Positions 49,114-57,277 of a stretch of DNA of 64,000 nucleotides are shown piece after piece. Under the pieces are notes generated by a model, which saw nothing but the letters and a program-made list of their open reading frames with translations, was not told the DNA's origin and ran no database searches. The translations under genes and the position numbers were made by a program. The DNA is taken from positions 33,551 to 97,550 of the forward strand of contig DASZZZ010000068.1 in NCBI GenBank assembly GCA_036260375.1. Direction: 5' to 3'. Position 1 is the first letter of the stretch; every line of letters starts with the position of its first letter. The stretch comes from DASZZZ01 sp036260375. GTDB taxonomy: Bacteria; Actinomycetota; CADDZG01; WHSQ01.

Positions 49114-50598
49114 CTAGCCGGGGGCCGTCCCGTGCTCCGCCTGGTAGCGGACGTAGTCCGCGTACGGGTACCACCACGGCTTGGCGTCCATCTTGGAGTC
49201 GATGTGCACGTGCTTGGTCTGACGGAAGTCGTCGAGCCCCTCGGTCCCGAGCTCGCGTCCGTTGCCCGACGACTTCATGCCGCCGAACGGGGCCGCCTCG
49301 TTGTCGGTGAGGGGGTCGTTGAACCACACCGTCCCGGCCTCGATGTCCTCCATCGCCCTCATCATGTAGTCGAGCCGGCGCGTGTAGACGTTGGCGCCGA
49401 GCCCGTACTCGCTCGCGTTCGTGCGCTCGATCGCCTCGTCGAGGCTCGCGACGCGCGCGATCGGCGCGACCGGCCCGAACGTCTCACGGCGCATGAGGTC
49501 CATGTCCTCGTCGACGTCGACCACCACCGCGGGCGTGAGGAAGTAGCCGCGCTCGAAGCCGCCGCGGTCGCCGCCGTGAAGGACCGTCGCGCCGGCGGCG
49601 CGCGCCGCGGCGAGCTGATCCTCGACGCGCGCCCGCTGGACGCCGCGCACGAGCGGGCCGACGTCGGTCGCCTCCGACATCGGGTCGCCGACCACCAGCT
49701 TGCGCGTCTCGTCGACGAACGCGTCGACGAAGTCGTCGTAGACGTCGCGCAGGACGTAGAAGCGCTCGGCGGAGGTGCACACCTGGCCGGTGTTGAGGTA
49801 CGCGGCCCACACCGCGCCGCGCGCCACGACGTCGAGCTCGACGTCGTCGCACACGATGAACGCGTCCTTGCCGCCGAGCTCGAGGTGGACCTTCGTCATC
49901 GTGTCGGCCGCGGCCCGCATGACCGCCTTGCCGGTCTCGACCGACCCGGTGAACGCGACGAGCGCGCAGTCGCGGTGCGCGACGAGTGCGGCGCCGACAT
50001 CGGCGTCGCCGGTCACGACGTTGACGACGCCGGGCGGGAACGCGGCCGCGAGACCGTCGCACAGCGCGAGCGTCGACAGGGGCGTGTACGGCGACGGCTT
50101 GACGACGACGGTGTTGCCCGCGGCCAGGGCCGGCGCGAGCTTCCACGCGAGAAGCAGCAGCGGGTAGTTCCACGGCACGATCGCGGCGACGACGCCGTAC
50201 GGCTCCTTGACGACGAGCGACAGCTGGCCCGCCTCGCCCGACGGGACGATGCGACCGCGCTCGACGCGGCCGAGCTCGGCGTAGAAGTCGCAGCACGCCG
50301 CGGTCCACCCCATCTCGTCGCGGTTCTCCACGAGCGGCTTGCCGCCCTCGGACGTGAGCGTGCGCGCGAGCTCCTCTGTGTGCTGCGCGATCCACGACGA
50401 CAGCGCGTGCAGCATCTCGGCGCGCTCGGGCGCCGGCGTGCGGCGCCACTCGCGCGCCGCCCCGCGCGCCGCGCGCACCGCGTCGTCGACCTGCCCGGCC
50501 GTGGCCGACGCGACGCTCGCGACGACCTCCTCGGTGGCGGGGTTGACGACCTCGACCGGCGCGCCGCGGCCCTCGACGACGTCGCCGCCGACGAGCAT
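49114..50598 (-). CDS. NAD-dependent aldehyde dehydrogenase (betaine/gamma-aminobutyraldehyde type)
   Basis: 494 residues. Catalytic Cys in NTGQVCTSAERFYV, catalytic Glu in HLELGGKDAF, Asn in IVPWNYPLLL and the cofactor-binding FTGSVETGK. The C-terminal ETFGPVAPI and FGGMKSSGNGRELG complete the family. It oxidises an aldehyde to the acid; after transamination of an amine by the gene upstream this could be aminobutyraldehyde or succinate semialdehyde. The ATG shares one base with the upstream stop (TGATG). Exact substrate not assignable. Confidence 0.92.
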   Translation of the reverse strand: MLVGGDVVEGRGAPVEVVNPATEEVVASVASATAGQVDDAVRAARGAAREWRRTPAPERAEMLHALSSWIAQHTEELARTLTSEGGKPLVENRDEMGWTAACCDFYAELGRVERGRIVPSGEAGQLSLVVKEPYGVVAAIVPWNYPLLLLAWKLAPALAAGNTVVVKPSPYTPLSTLALCDGLAAAFPPGVVNVVTGDADVGAALVAHRDCALVAFTGSVETGKAVMRAAADTMTKVHLELGGKDAFIVCDDVELDVVARGAVWAAYLNTGQVCTSAERFYVLRDVYDDFVDAFVDETRKLVVGDPMSEATDVGPLVRGVQRARVEDQLAAARAAGATVLHGGDRGGFERGYFLTPAVVVDVDEDMDLMRRETFGPVAPIARVASLDEAIERTNASEYGLGANVYTRRLDYMMRAMEDIEAGTVWFNDPLTDNEAAPFGGMKSSGNGRELGTEGLDDFRQTKHVHIDSKMDAKPWWYPYADYVRYQAEHGTAPG

Positions 50599-51998
50599 CA
50601 GGACATGCCCCGGTCGGCCCACTCGAGCGCCTCGACGACGACGTCGAGGCCGGCGTGGAGGTCGTCGTCGTTGATGACGAGCGGCGCGAGGAGCCGGACG
50701 ACGTTGTCGTACGTGCCGGCCTTCATCACGATGACGCCGCGCTCGTGGCACCGGCGCAGGATCGCCGCGGCCTCGACCTTAGCGGGCTCCTTCGTGGCGC
50801 GGTCGCGCACGAGCTCGACGCCGACCATGGGCCCGATCCCGCGCACCTCGCCGACGATGCGCAGACGCTGCGCGAGCGGATCGAGGCGCTGTCTGATCGC
50901 ACGCCCCTGGCGCTCGGCGCGCTCGAGCAGGTCCGACTGTGTCAGCTCCGCGAGCACCGCGAGGGCCGCCGCGCACGCGACCGGGTTGCCGCCGTAGGTG
51001 CCGCCGAGCGCGCCGACGTGCGGCGCCTCCATGACGTCGGCGCGCCCGGTGACCGCGGAGATCGGGAACCCGGCGCCGAGCGACTTCGCCGTCGTCACGA
51101 CGTCGGGCACGACGCCGTAGTGCTCGATCGCGAACAGCTTGCCGGTGCGCCCCATGCCGCTCTGGACCTCGTCGTCGATCATGACGATGTCGCGTTCGGT
51201 GCAGAGCGCCCGCAGCGCGGGCAGGTAGTCGTCGGGCGCGACGACGAAGCCGCCCTCGCCCTGCACCGGCTCCACGATGAGCGCCGCGACCGCGCTCGAA
51301 CCGATCTCGCTGTCGATGACGTCGGCCGTGTGCTCCGCGCACGCGATCCCGCACGACGGGTGCTCGAGCCCGAGCGGGCAGCGGTAGCAGTAGGCGAACG
51401 GGACGCGGTAGACCTCGGGCGCGAACGGGCCCATGTTGTCGCGGTAGACGGTCTTGGCGGTCAGCGTCATCGCCATCAGCGTGCGGCCGTGGAACGCGTT
51501 GGAGAACGTCACGACCGCATCGCGTCCGGTCGCGTAGCGCGACGCCTTGACGGCGTTCTCGACCGCCTCGGCCCCCGAGCTCGCGAGCATCGTCTTCTTC
51601 GGGTGGTCGCCGGGCGTGAGCCGGTTGAGCGTCTCGGCGAGCTCGACGTAGCCCTCGTACATCGTGACGTGGAAGCACTCGTGCACGTACGCCTCGAGCT
51701 GGGCGCGCACGGCCTCGAGCACGCGCGGGTGCGCGCGCCCGACGTTGAGGACGCCGAGGCCGCCGGCGAAGTCGACGAAGCGGCTCCCGTCGACGTCGAC
51801 GACCTCGGCCCCGGACCCGTGCGCCACGAAGATCGGCACGGTGTTGAAGACCGCGCGCGGCACCGCCGCGACGCGGCGTGCGAGGAGCTCCTCGGAGCGG
51901 GGGCCGGGCACCGCGCGGGGGCCGGGTGCGGCGCGGGCGCCGCCGCGCGGCTGCACTTCGGCGGTCGCGGGCGGGGCGGCGTGGCCGTCGGCGGTCAT
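50598..51998 (-). CDS. class III aminotransferase, 4-aminobutyrate (GABA) aminotransferase-like
   Basis: 466 residues. A Pro/Ala-rich tail of about 35 residues precedes the fold. GLGVLNVGRAHPRV, SSGAEAVENAVKASRYATGR, FSNAFHGRTLMAMTLTAKT, IVEPVQGEGGFV, IDDEVQSGMGRTGK and the Schiff-base Lys in TTAKSLGAGFPISAV mark GabT-like enzymes. The Cys-rich YCYRCPLGLEHPSCGIAC segment is common in this group. It would move the amino group of GABA, putrescine or beta-alanine to 2-oxoglutarate. It is first in the six-gene operon. TACCGT lies 9 nt before the ATG, so the leader may be only a few bases; the divergent PucR gene is 84 nt away and probably controls it. Confidence 0.92.
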   Translation of the reverse strand: MTADGHAAPPATAEVQPRGGARAAPGPRAVPGPRSEELLARRVAAVPRAVFNTVPIFVAHGSGAEVVDVDGSRFVDFAGGLGVLNVGRAHPRVLEAVRAQLEAYVHECFHVTMYEGYVELAETLNRLTPGDHPKKTMLASSGAEAVENAVKASRYATGRDAVVTFSNAFHGRTLMAMTLTAKTVYRDNMGPFAPEVYRVPFAYCYRCPLGLEHPSCGIACAEHTADVIDSEIGSSAVAALIVEPVQGEGGFVVAPDDYLPALRALCTERDIVMIDDEVQSGMGRTGKLFAIEHYGVVPDVVTTAKSLGAGFPISAVTGRADVMEAPHVGALGGTYGGNPVACAAALAVLAELTQSDLLERAERQGRAIRQRLDPLAQRLRIVGEVRGIGPMVGVELVRDRATKEPAKVEAAAILRRCHERGVIVMKAGTYDNVVRLLAPLVINDDDLHAGLDVVVEALEWADRGMS

Positions 51999-52007
51999 AC
52001 GGCGCGG

Positions 52008-52076
52008 ACGGTAGCACCGCACCGCGCGCCCGCGTAGGTTCAGCGCGGCAAAGGCGCCGGATGGCGTTTGTACACT
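52008..52076. promoter_or_regulatory. divergent promoter region, aminotransferase operon / pucR
   Basis: The minus-strand -10 TACCGT (52008-52013) serves the operon to 45019; the plus-strand TACACT (52071-52076) lies 6 nt before the pucR ATG. The palindrome TGTACA (52069-52074) overlaps the pucR -10, with a related TGCACA 4 nt further on; this may be a binding site. Confidence 0.5.
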
Positions 52077-52082
52077 CTGCAC

Positions 52083-53627
52083 ATGCCGCTGACGGTGCGC
52101 GACCTGCTGTCGGTGCCCGGGCTCGGGCTCACGGTCGTCGCGGGCGCCGCCGGGCTCGACCGGCCGATCCGTTGGGTGCACACGTCGGAGCTCCAGGACC
52201 CGACGCCGTGGCTCTCGGGCGGCGAGCTGCTCCTGACGACCGGCATGGGCCTGGCCCACTCGGGCGCGCTCCAGCGCGCCTACATCCGGCGCCTCGTCGG
52301 GGCCGGGCTCGCGGGGCTCGGCTTCGGCGTGGGGTTCGGGTTCGACGCGGTGCCGTCGTCGATCACGCGCGCCGCCGAGCGCGACGGCTTCCCCGTGCTC
52401 GAGGTGCCGTACCCGGTGCCGTTCATCGCCATCGCCGAGGCGGTGTCGTCGCGCCTCGCGGAGGAGCGCGTGCGCGACGCGCAGGCGTCGGTCGAGGTCC
52501 ACGAGCGGCTCGCCGCGCTCGTCAGCCACGGCGCGGGGCCCGCGGACGTCCTCGACGAGGTCGTCGCGCTCGCGGGCGGGTGGGCGCTGGTGTTCGACCG
52601 CCGCGGGGCCGTGGTCGCGGGCGCCGGGGTCGACGCGCCCGATCCCGCCGCGGCGTGGGCCGCGCTTCCCGACGGCATCGCGGCCGCGGGCGCGTTGAGC
52701 GCGTCCGACGTCGCGCCGCGCGGCACGACGGTCGCGCTCGCGGTCGTCGTCGGCGGCCGGCGCGAGGGCGTGCTGCTGTTCGGCAAGGACGCGCGCCTCG
52801 ACGCGCACGACCGCATGGTCGTCCACCACGCCGTCACGGTGCTGGGCGTGCTGCTGTCGGCCCGCCGCGCGGTCGCCGACGCGGAGCGCCGCATCGCCGG
52901 CGACCTCCTCACCGAGGCGTTCGGCGGGCGCGTTCCGGCCGCCGACCTCGTGCGGCGCCTCGAGCTCGCGGGCTTCGCGCCTGACCGGCGCGTCGCCGTC
53001 GTCGTCGTCGACGGCGTCGACCCCGCGCACGTGCCCGACGCGGCATGGCTCGTCGACGCGGCGCTCGGTCCCGGCGTGCTGCGCAGCGCGGTCGTGGGAG
53101 GCCGGGTCGCCGCGCTGGTCGCGGACGACGACCCCGAGCGGCTCGCGCGCGCGGTGCTCGACGAGCTCGACGCGCAAGGACGCTCCGTCGGCATCGACCC
53201 GGGGGCCGCGCGCGTGGGCGTCGGCGACGCCGTCGAGCCCCGCGACGTGCGGTCGTCGTACCTCACGGCGTCGTTCGCGCTGCGCGCCACCGACCGGCGC
53301 GTCGCGTCGCCGCGCGATCTCGGCTCGTACGCCCTGTTGCTCGGCGCGCAGCCGCGGCCGGTCCTCGAGGGTTACGTGCGCTCGATCCTCGGCCCGCTGC
53401 TCGAACGCGACCGGCGCCGCTCGTCGGAGCTGGTCGCGAGCGTGCGCGCGTTCGTCGAGGCGGGCGGGCGCTGGGAGCCGGGGGCCGAGGCTCTCGGAGT
53501 CCACCGCCACACGCTGCGCTATCGCGTGCGCCAGGCCGAGGAGCTGCTGGGCCGCGACCTGTCGCGGGCCGAGGACCGCCTGGAGGTGTGGCTCGCGCTG
53601 CGAGCCGCCGACGTCCTCGACGCCTAG
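52083..53627 (+). CDS. PucR family transcriptional regulator
   Basis: 514 residues. The N-terminal PucR/PurC-regulatory domain starts MPLTVRDLLSVPGLGLTVVAG and has WVHTSELQDPTPWLSGGELLLTTG. A central GAF/GGDEF-like region follows, and the C-terminal helix-turn-helix (HTH_30) shows FVEAGGRWEPGAEALGVHRHTLRYRVRQAEELLGRDL. Members sense purines, GABA or polyamines and usually activate adjacent catabolic genes. Divergent from the aminotransferase-pot operon, which is the likely target. No SD; TACACT is 6 nt upstream, so the mRNA is probably leaderless. Confidence 0.93.
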   Translation: MPLTVRDLLSVPGLGLTVVAGAAGLDRPIRWVHTSELQDPTPWLSGGELLLTTGMGLAHSGALQRAYIRRLVGAGLAGLGFGVGFGFDAVPSSITRAAERDGFPVLEVPYPVPFIAIAEAVSSRLAEERVRDAQASVEVHERLAALVSHGAGPADVLDEVVALAGGWALVFDRRGAVVAGAGVDAPDPAAAWAALPDGIAAAGALSASDVAPRGTTVALAVVVGGRREGVLLFGKDARLDAHDRMVVHHAVTVLGVLLSARRAVADAERRIAGDLLTEAFGGRVPAADLVRRLELAGFAPDRRVAVVVVDGVDPAHVPDAAWLVDAALGPGVLRSAVVGGRVAALVADDDPERLARAVLDELDAQGRSVGIDPGAARVGVGDAVEPRDVRSSYLTASFALRATDRRVASPRDLGSYALLLGAQPRPVLEGYVRSILGPLLERDRRRSSELVASVRAFVEAGGRWEPGAEALGVHRHTLRYRVRQAEELLGRDLSRAEDRLEVWLALRAADVLDA

Positions 53628-53632
53628 ACGGC

Positions 53633-54583
53633 CTACAGCTTCGGCAGGACCTCCGACTCGTAGAAGTCGAAGAAGCCGTCCTGGTCAGGGCCGATCTGGT
53701 GGACCCAGATCCGGTCGTAGCCGGCGTCGGCGAACTTGCGGATCACGGCGAGGTGCGTCTCCGGGTCGGGCCCGAGCGCGATCGTCTCGGTGGCGTCGTC
53801 GGGGTCGATCATGGACGCCGCCTGCTCGAAGTGCGCCGGCAGCGGCAGCTCCTGCATGAGCTGGCCCTCGACGCCGGCGATCGGCCAGTAGCGGTACGAG
53901 GTCTCCTTGGCCGACCGCTCGTCGCGCGCCCAGCACACGGTCACCTCGGCGTGGCGCGGCTTGCCCGCGCCGCCGCTGCGCTCGAACGTCTCCACGACGT
54001 CGTCGGACGGCGCGAGCGCGATGAGCCCGTCGCCGACGCGGCCGGCGAGCTCGAGCGAGCGCTCGCCGCTCGCCGCCACCATGACCGGGATGGGCCGTTC
54101 GGGCGCGTCGTAGACGCGCGCGTTCTCGACCGTGTAGTGGCGGCCGTAGTGGGTCGTGAGCTTCCCCGACCACAATTGCCGCATGACGTCGATCGCCTCC
54201 TCGAGCATCTCGAGACGCTTGCGCACCGGGGGCCAGTGGTCGCCGAGAACGTGCTCGTTGAGGTTCTCGCCCGTGCCGACGCCGAGCTCGAAGCGCCCGG
54301 GCAGCAGCGCCGCGGCGGTCGCGGCGGCGTGGGCGACGATCGCGGGGTGAATGCGGACGGTCGGGCACGTCACGCCCGTGAGCACGCGCAGGCGCTCGGT
54401 AACCTGCGCGATCGCTCCGATGACGCCCCATACGAACGGCGCGTGGCCCTGCGCGTCCGTCCACGGGTGGTAGTGGTCGGAGATCGCGGCGAACGTGAAG
54501 CCGGCCTCCTCGGCCCGGCGTGCCTGGCGCACGAGGTCGGGCGCGGCGTGCTCCTCGCTCGAGATCTTGTAGCCGATCTCCAT
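53633..54583 (-). CDS. LLM-class F420-dependent oxidoreductase (TIGR03557-like, Fgd-related)
   Basis: 316 residues; ATG with GGGAGG 6 nt upstream. A luciferase-like TIM barrel with EIGYKISSEEHAAPDLVRQARRAEEAGF, AISDHYHPWTDAQGHAPFVWGVIGA, VTCPTVRIHPAIVAHAAAT, ELGVGTGENLNEHVLGDHWPP and VMVAASGERSLELAGRVGDGLIAL. These blocks match the group of F420-dependent glucose-6-phosphate dehydrogenase-like enzymes. Coenzyme F420 use is inferred from the family. Substrate unknown. It converges with pucR with 5 nt between stops. Confidence 0.9.
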   Translation of the reverse strand: MEIGYKISSEEHAAPDLVRQARRAEEAGFTFAAISDHYHPWTDAQGHAPFVWGVIGAIAQVTERLRVLTGVTCPTVRIHPAIVAHAAATAAALLPGRFELGVGTGENLNEHVLGDHWPPVRKRLEMLEEAIDVMRQLWSGKLTTHYGRHYTVENARVYDAPERPIPVMVAASGERSLELAGRVGDGLIALAPSDDVVETFERSGGAGKPRHAEVTVCWARDERSAKETSYRYWPIAGVEGQLMQELPLPAHFEQAASMIDPDDATETIALGPDPETHLAVIRKFADAGYDRIWVHQIGPDQDGFFDFYESEVLPKL

Positions 54584-54612
54584 CGGTCCTCCCTCGCTCG
54601 TCGGTTCCGCGG

Positions 54613-54629
54613 GTGCGTTACCCACGCAC
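54613..54629. promoter_or_regulatory. inverted repeat, possible operator
   Basis: GTGCGT-TACCC-ACGCAC lies between the divergent F420 oxidoreductase gene and the glycine-zipper gene, 30-46 nt upstream of the former. Confidence 0.35.
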
Positions 54630-54681
54630 GACCGAGCGTCAACGCGCATGAGGCCGCGGGCGGATGGGTACGGGGGCGCGC

Positions 54682-55014
54682 ATGACGGATCCTTCCGCCT
54701 CGACCGAGGGCGAGCGGCGCGAGCCGGGCGTCCCCGAGCGGAGCGAGATGCACGGCGAAGTCGACTCCTTCACCGGCGGCCCCGGCGTCGTGGCCACCAA
54801 GAGCCAGGCGCGCGGCGGGCTCGCCGGGGCGGTCGTCGGCGCCATCGTCGGCGCGCTCCTCGGGCTCCTCGTCGGCGTCCTGTTCCTCGACGCGGGCTCG
54901 GGCATCGTGATCGCGGTCGTCGCGTTCGCGGTCGCGGGCGCGACGACGGGCGGTGTCGCGGGCGGCTTCGTGCAGCCCCGCCGCAAGGGCGTGGGCGACT
55001 CGACCGACGTCTAG
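54682..55014 (+). CDS. small glycine-zipper membrane protein
   Basis: 110 residues from ATG 54682, with GGGGG 6 nt upstream; ATG 54664 is an in-frame alternative. A polar acidic N-terminus of 45 residues is followed by two hydrophobic helices rich in small residues (GLAGAVVGAIVGALLGLLVGVLF and IVIAVVAFAVAGATTGGVAGGF). GxxxG spacing suggests tight helix packing, as in general stress or DUF-type glycine-zipper proteins. Similar proteins occur across actinobacteria without known function. It is divergent from the F420-type oxidoreductase. Confidence 0.65.
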   Translation: MTDPSASTEGERREPGVPERSEMHGEVDSFTGGPGVVATKSQARGGLAGAVVGAIVGALLGLLVGVLFLDAGSGIVIAVVAFAVAGATTGGVAGGFVQPRRKGVGDSTDV

Positions 55015-55045
55015 ACCGGCGCGCCACGGCGCCGCGCCCCGCGCG

Positions 55046-55061
55046 GCGTCCGTGTGGACGC
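55046..55061. terminator. hairpin between convergent genes
   Basis: GCGTCC and GGACGC form a 6-bp stem around GTGT in the 82-bp gap between convergent genes. GC-rich repeats flank it, so a longer structure is possible. Confidence 0.4.
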
Positions 55062-55096
55062 GCGCGGCGCGCGGCGCCGGTGGGCGGGGCTACCGG

Positions 55097-55483
55097 CTAG
55101 AACGACGCGGAGCCGCGGCACACCTCGTCGCCGTCGAGGTTGCGGGCGCGGGCCCGGAACGAGTCCGTGCCGGCGAGGTTCGGCTCGACGCGCCGGACCT
55201 CGAACGAGCCGCTCGGGCCCTGCGTCGTGCGCTTGCCGCGGAAGAAGACGTCGCCCTCGTGACGCATGACGACGCGCCACTCGTCGCCGACGACGTTCTG
55301 GTCGACCTCGAACTCGACCTCGATCTTGCCGTTCTCGGGGCTCAGCTTCAGCTTCCAGTCGCTCGAGCCGCTGCACGCCCCCTCGCGGATGACGTCGTCG
55401 TCGTTCGCGGCCGCCCACGGCGCGACCGACAGCGACGCCGCCGCGACGACGCCTGCGAGCCCGATCCGCAGACCTCTGCCCAT
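55097..55483 (-). CDS. small secreted protein, family not recognised
   Basis: 128 residues. The signal peptide (GLRIGLAGVVAAASLSVAPWAAA) has a likely cut after AWAAA-type Ala residues. The mature part of about 103 residues begins NDDDVIREGACSG and has two cysteines, ACSG near the start and EVCRG near the end, probably bridged. The centre SSDWKLKLSPENGKIEVEFEVDQNVVGDEW and MRHEGDVFFRGKRTT looks all-beta. Proteins of this layout are common in actinobacteria; the role is unknown. AAGGAG lies 8 nt before the ATG. It is monocistronic. Confidence 0.75.
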   Translation of the reverse strand: MGRGLRIGLAGVVAAASLSVAPWAAANDDDVIREGACSGSSDWKLKLSPENGKIEVEFEVDQNVVGDEWRVVMRHEGDVFFRGKRTTQGPSGSFEVRRVEPNLAGTDSFRARARNLDGDEVCRGSASF

Positions 55484-55761
55484 CGTGGTGCTCCTTTCTT
55501 CGGTGCGATCTCGGTGTGCACGGTCAACGCCGGCGGGCCGGGCGCGTTACGCATCCGTGCGAAAGGAGACCAACGGCTCCGTCGTGCCGCCGCTTCCGGG
55601 CGGCGCCTACGTAGTTCGGGCGGATGGGCCCGTCCGGCGGGTGCTCTTTGGTCACGTTGGACAAACACGGCCCCCGGCATGGTCCGATCCGCACCGTGGC
55701 GGCGCGCGCCCGCCCCACTAGCATGGCCGCGCGAAGCCCCGGACTGAGTCGAGGAGGCTCC

Positions 55762-57252
55762 ATGTACTCCAACGGTCACTTCATCGGCGGCGAGTTCGTG
55801 GAGGCCGCCTCGGGCAACGTCGACGAGATCCTCGACCCGGCGACCGAGGAGGTCGTGGGCACCGTCCCGCGCGGCGACGCGGCCGACGTCGATCGCGCCG
55901 TGGAGGCGGCCCGCGAGGCGTTCGAGGACGGCCGCTGGTCGGAGCTCGGGCACGGCGAGCGCGCCGCGGTCCTGTGGAAGATGGGCGAGCTCGTCGAGGA
56001 GCGGGCCGAGGAGCTCGTCCGCCTCGAGATCGCGTGCAGCGGCAAGACGCACAAGCTCGTCGCCGACGGCGACGTGCCGATGGCGGCCGACCAGCTCAAG
56101 TACTTCGGCGGGCTCGCGCGCACGCTGTCGGGCGCGGCCGCGGCCGAGTACCTGCCCGGCTACAGCTCGTGGCTGCGGCGCGAGCCCGTGGGCGTCGTGG
56201 CGCAGGTGACGCCGTGGAACTACCCGATCCTGATGGCGGTGTGGAAGATCGGCCCGGCACTCGCGGCCGGCAACACCGTCGTGCTCAAGCCCGCGCCGTG
56301 GACGCCGTTCACGACCCTCGAGCTCGCACGCATCGCGAAGGAGGCGGGGCTGCCGGACGGGGTGCTCAACGTCGTGACGGGACGGGGGCAGGAGGTCGGC
56401 GCCCCGCTCGTCGGCCATCCCGACGTCGACATGGTCGCGCTGACGGGCTCGATCGAGACGGCGCAGTCGGTCATGCGGGCCGCGGCCCCCACGGTCAAGC
56501 GGCTCCACCTCGAGCTCGGGGGCAAGGCGCCGTTCATCGTCTACGACGACGCAGACCTCGAGGCCGCCGCGCAGGGCTGTGTCGCCGGCGCGTTCGTCAA
56601 CACGGGCCAGGACTGCACGGCGGCGACGCGCATCTACGTGCAGCGTCCGGTGTGGGACGAGTTCCTCGCGCGCGTCACGGACCTCGCGTCGGAGATCCGT
56701 CTCGGCGACCCGATGGAGCGCAGCACCGACATGGGCCCGCTCATCAATGCGGCACAGCTCGAGCGCGTGCAGGGCTTCGTCGAGCGCGCCCGCGAGCAGG
56801 GCGCGAAGGTGCTCCTCGGGGGCGGGCGTCCGGAGGGCTTCGAGCGCGGCTACTGGTTCGAGCCGACGCTGATCTCGGGGGCCGACCAGCAGGCCGACAT
56901 CGTCCAGCAGGAGGTCTTCGGCCCGATGCCGACGTTCCTGCCGTTCGAGACCGAGGACGAGGTCCTCGCCAAGGCCAACGACGTCAAGTACGGGCTCGCG
57001 TCGAGCGTGTGGACGCGCGACGCGCACAAGTCGCTGCGCGCCGCCAAGGCCCTGCGCTTCGGAACCGTATGGATCAACGAGCACATCGCGCTGACGCCGG
57101 AGATGCCGCACGGCGGCTTCAAGCAGTCCGGTTTCGGCAAGGACATGAGCCTGCAGTCGCTCGAGGAGTACACGGTGTCGAAGCACGTCATGGCCGATCT
57201 CTCCGGCGCGCGGCGCAAGGACTGGTATTACGTCGTCTTCGGCGACGAGTAG
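55762..57252 (+). CDS. NAD-dependent aldehyde dehydrogenase (gamma-aminobutyraldehyde/betaine aldehyde type)
   Basis: 496 residues. ATG with GAGGAGG 5 nt upstream; a TAGCAT box about 40 nt upstream may be the promoter. Catalytic Cys in FVNTGQDCTAATRIYV, Glu in HLELGGKAPF, Asn in VTPWNYPILM, and TGSIETAQSVM for cofactor. NGHFIGGEFVEAASGNVDEI and KYGLASSVWTRD, GGFKQSGFGKDM are typical of PuuC/PatD-like enzymes. It would take the aldehyde from putrescine breakdown to GABA. The last 10 residues (RRKDWYYVVFGDE) are an unusual aromatic end. It is followed 25 nt later by another aldehyde dehydrogenase. Confidence 0.92.
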   Translation: MYSNGHFIGGEFVEAASGNVDEILDPATEEVVGTVPRGDAADVDRAVEAAREAFEDGRWSELGHGERAAVLWKMGELVEERAEELVRLEIACSGKTHKLVADGDVPMAADQLKYFGGLARTLSGAAAAEYLPGYSSWLRREPVGVVAQVTPWNYPILMAVWKIGPALAAGNTVVLKPAPWTPFTTLELARIAKEAGLPDGVLNVVTGRGQEVGAPLVGHPDVDMVALTGSIETAQSVMRAAAPTVKRLHLELGGKAPFIVYDDADLEAAAQGCVAGAFVNTGQDCTAATRIYVQRPVWDEFLARVTDLASEIRLGDPMERSTDMGPLINAAQLERVQGFVERAREQGAKVLLGGGRPEGFERGYWFEPTLISGADQQADIVQQEVFGPMPTFLPFETEDEVLAKANDVKYGLASSVWTRDAHKSLRAAKALRFGTVWINEHIALTPEMPHGGFKQSGFGKDMSLQSLEEYTVSKHVMADLSGARRKDWYYVVFGDE

Positions 57253-57277
57253 GCGATACGGACGAACGGAGGCGCTT

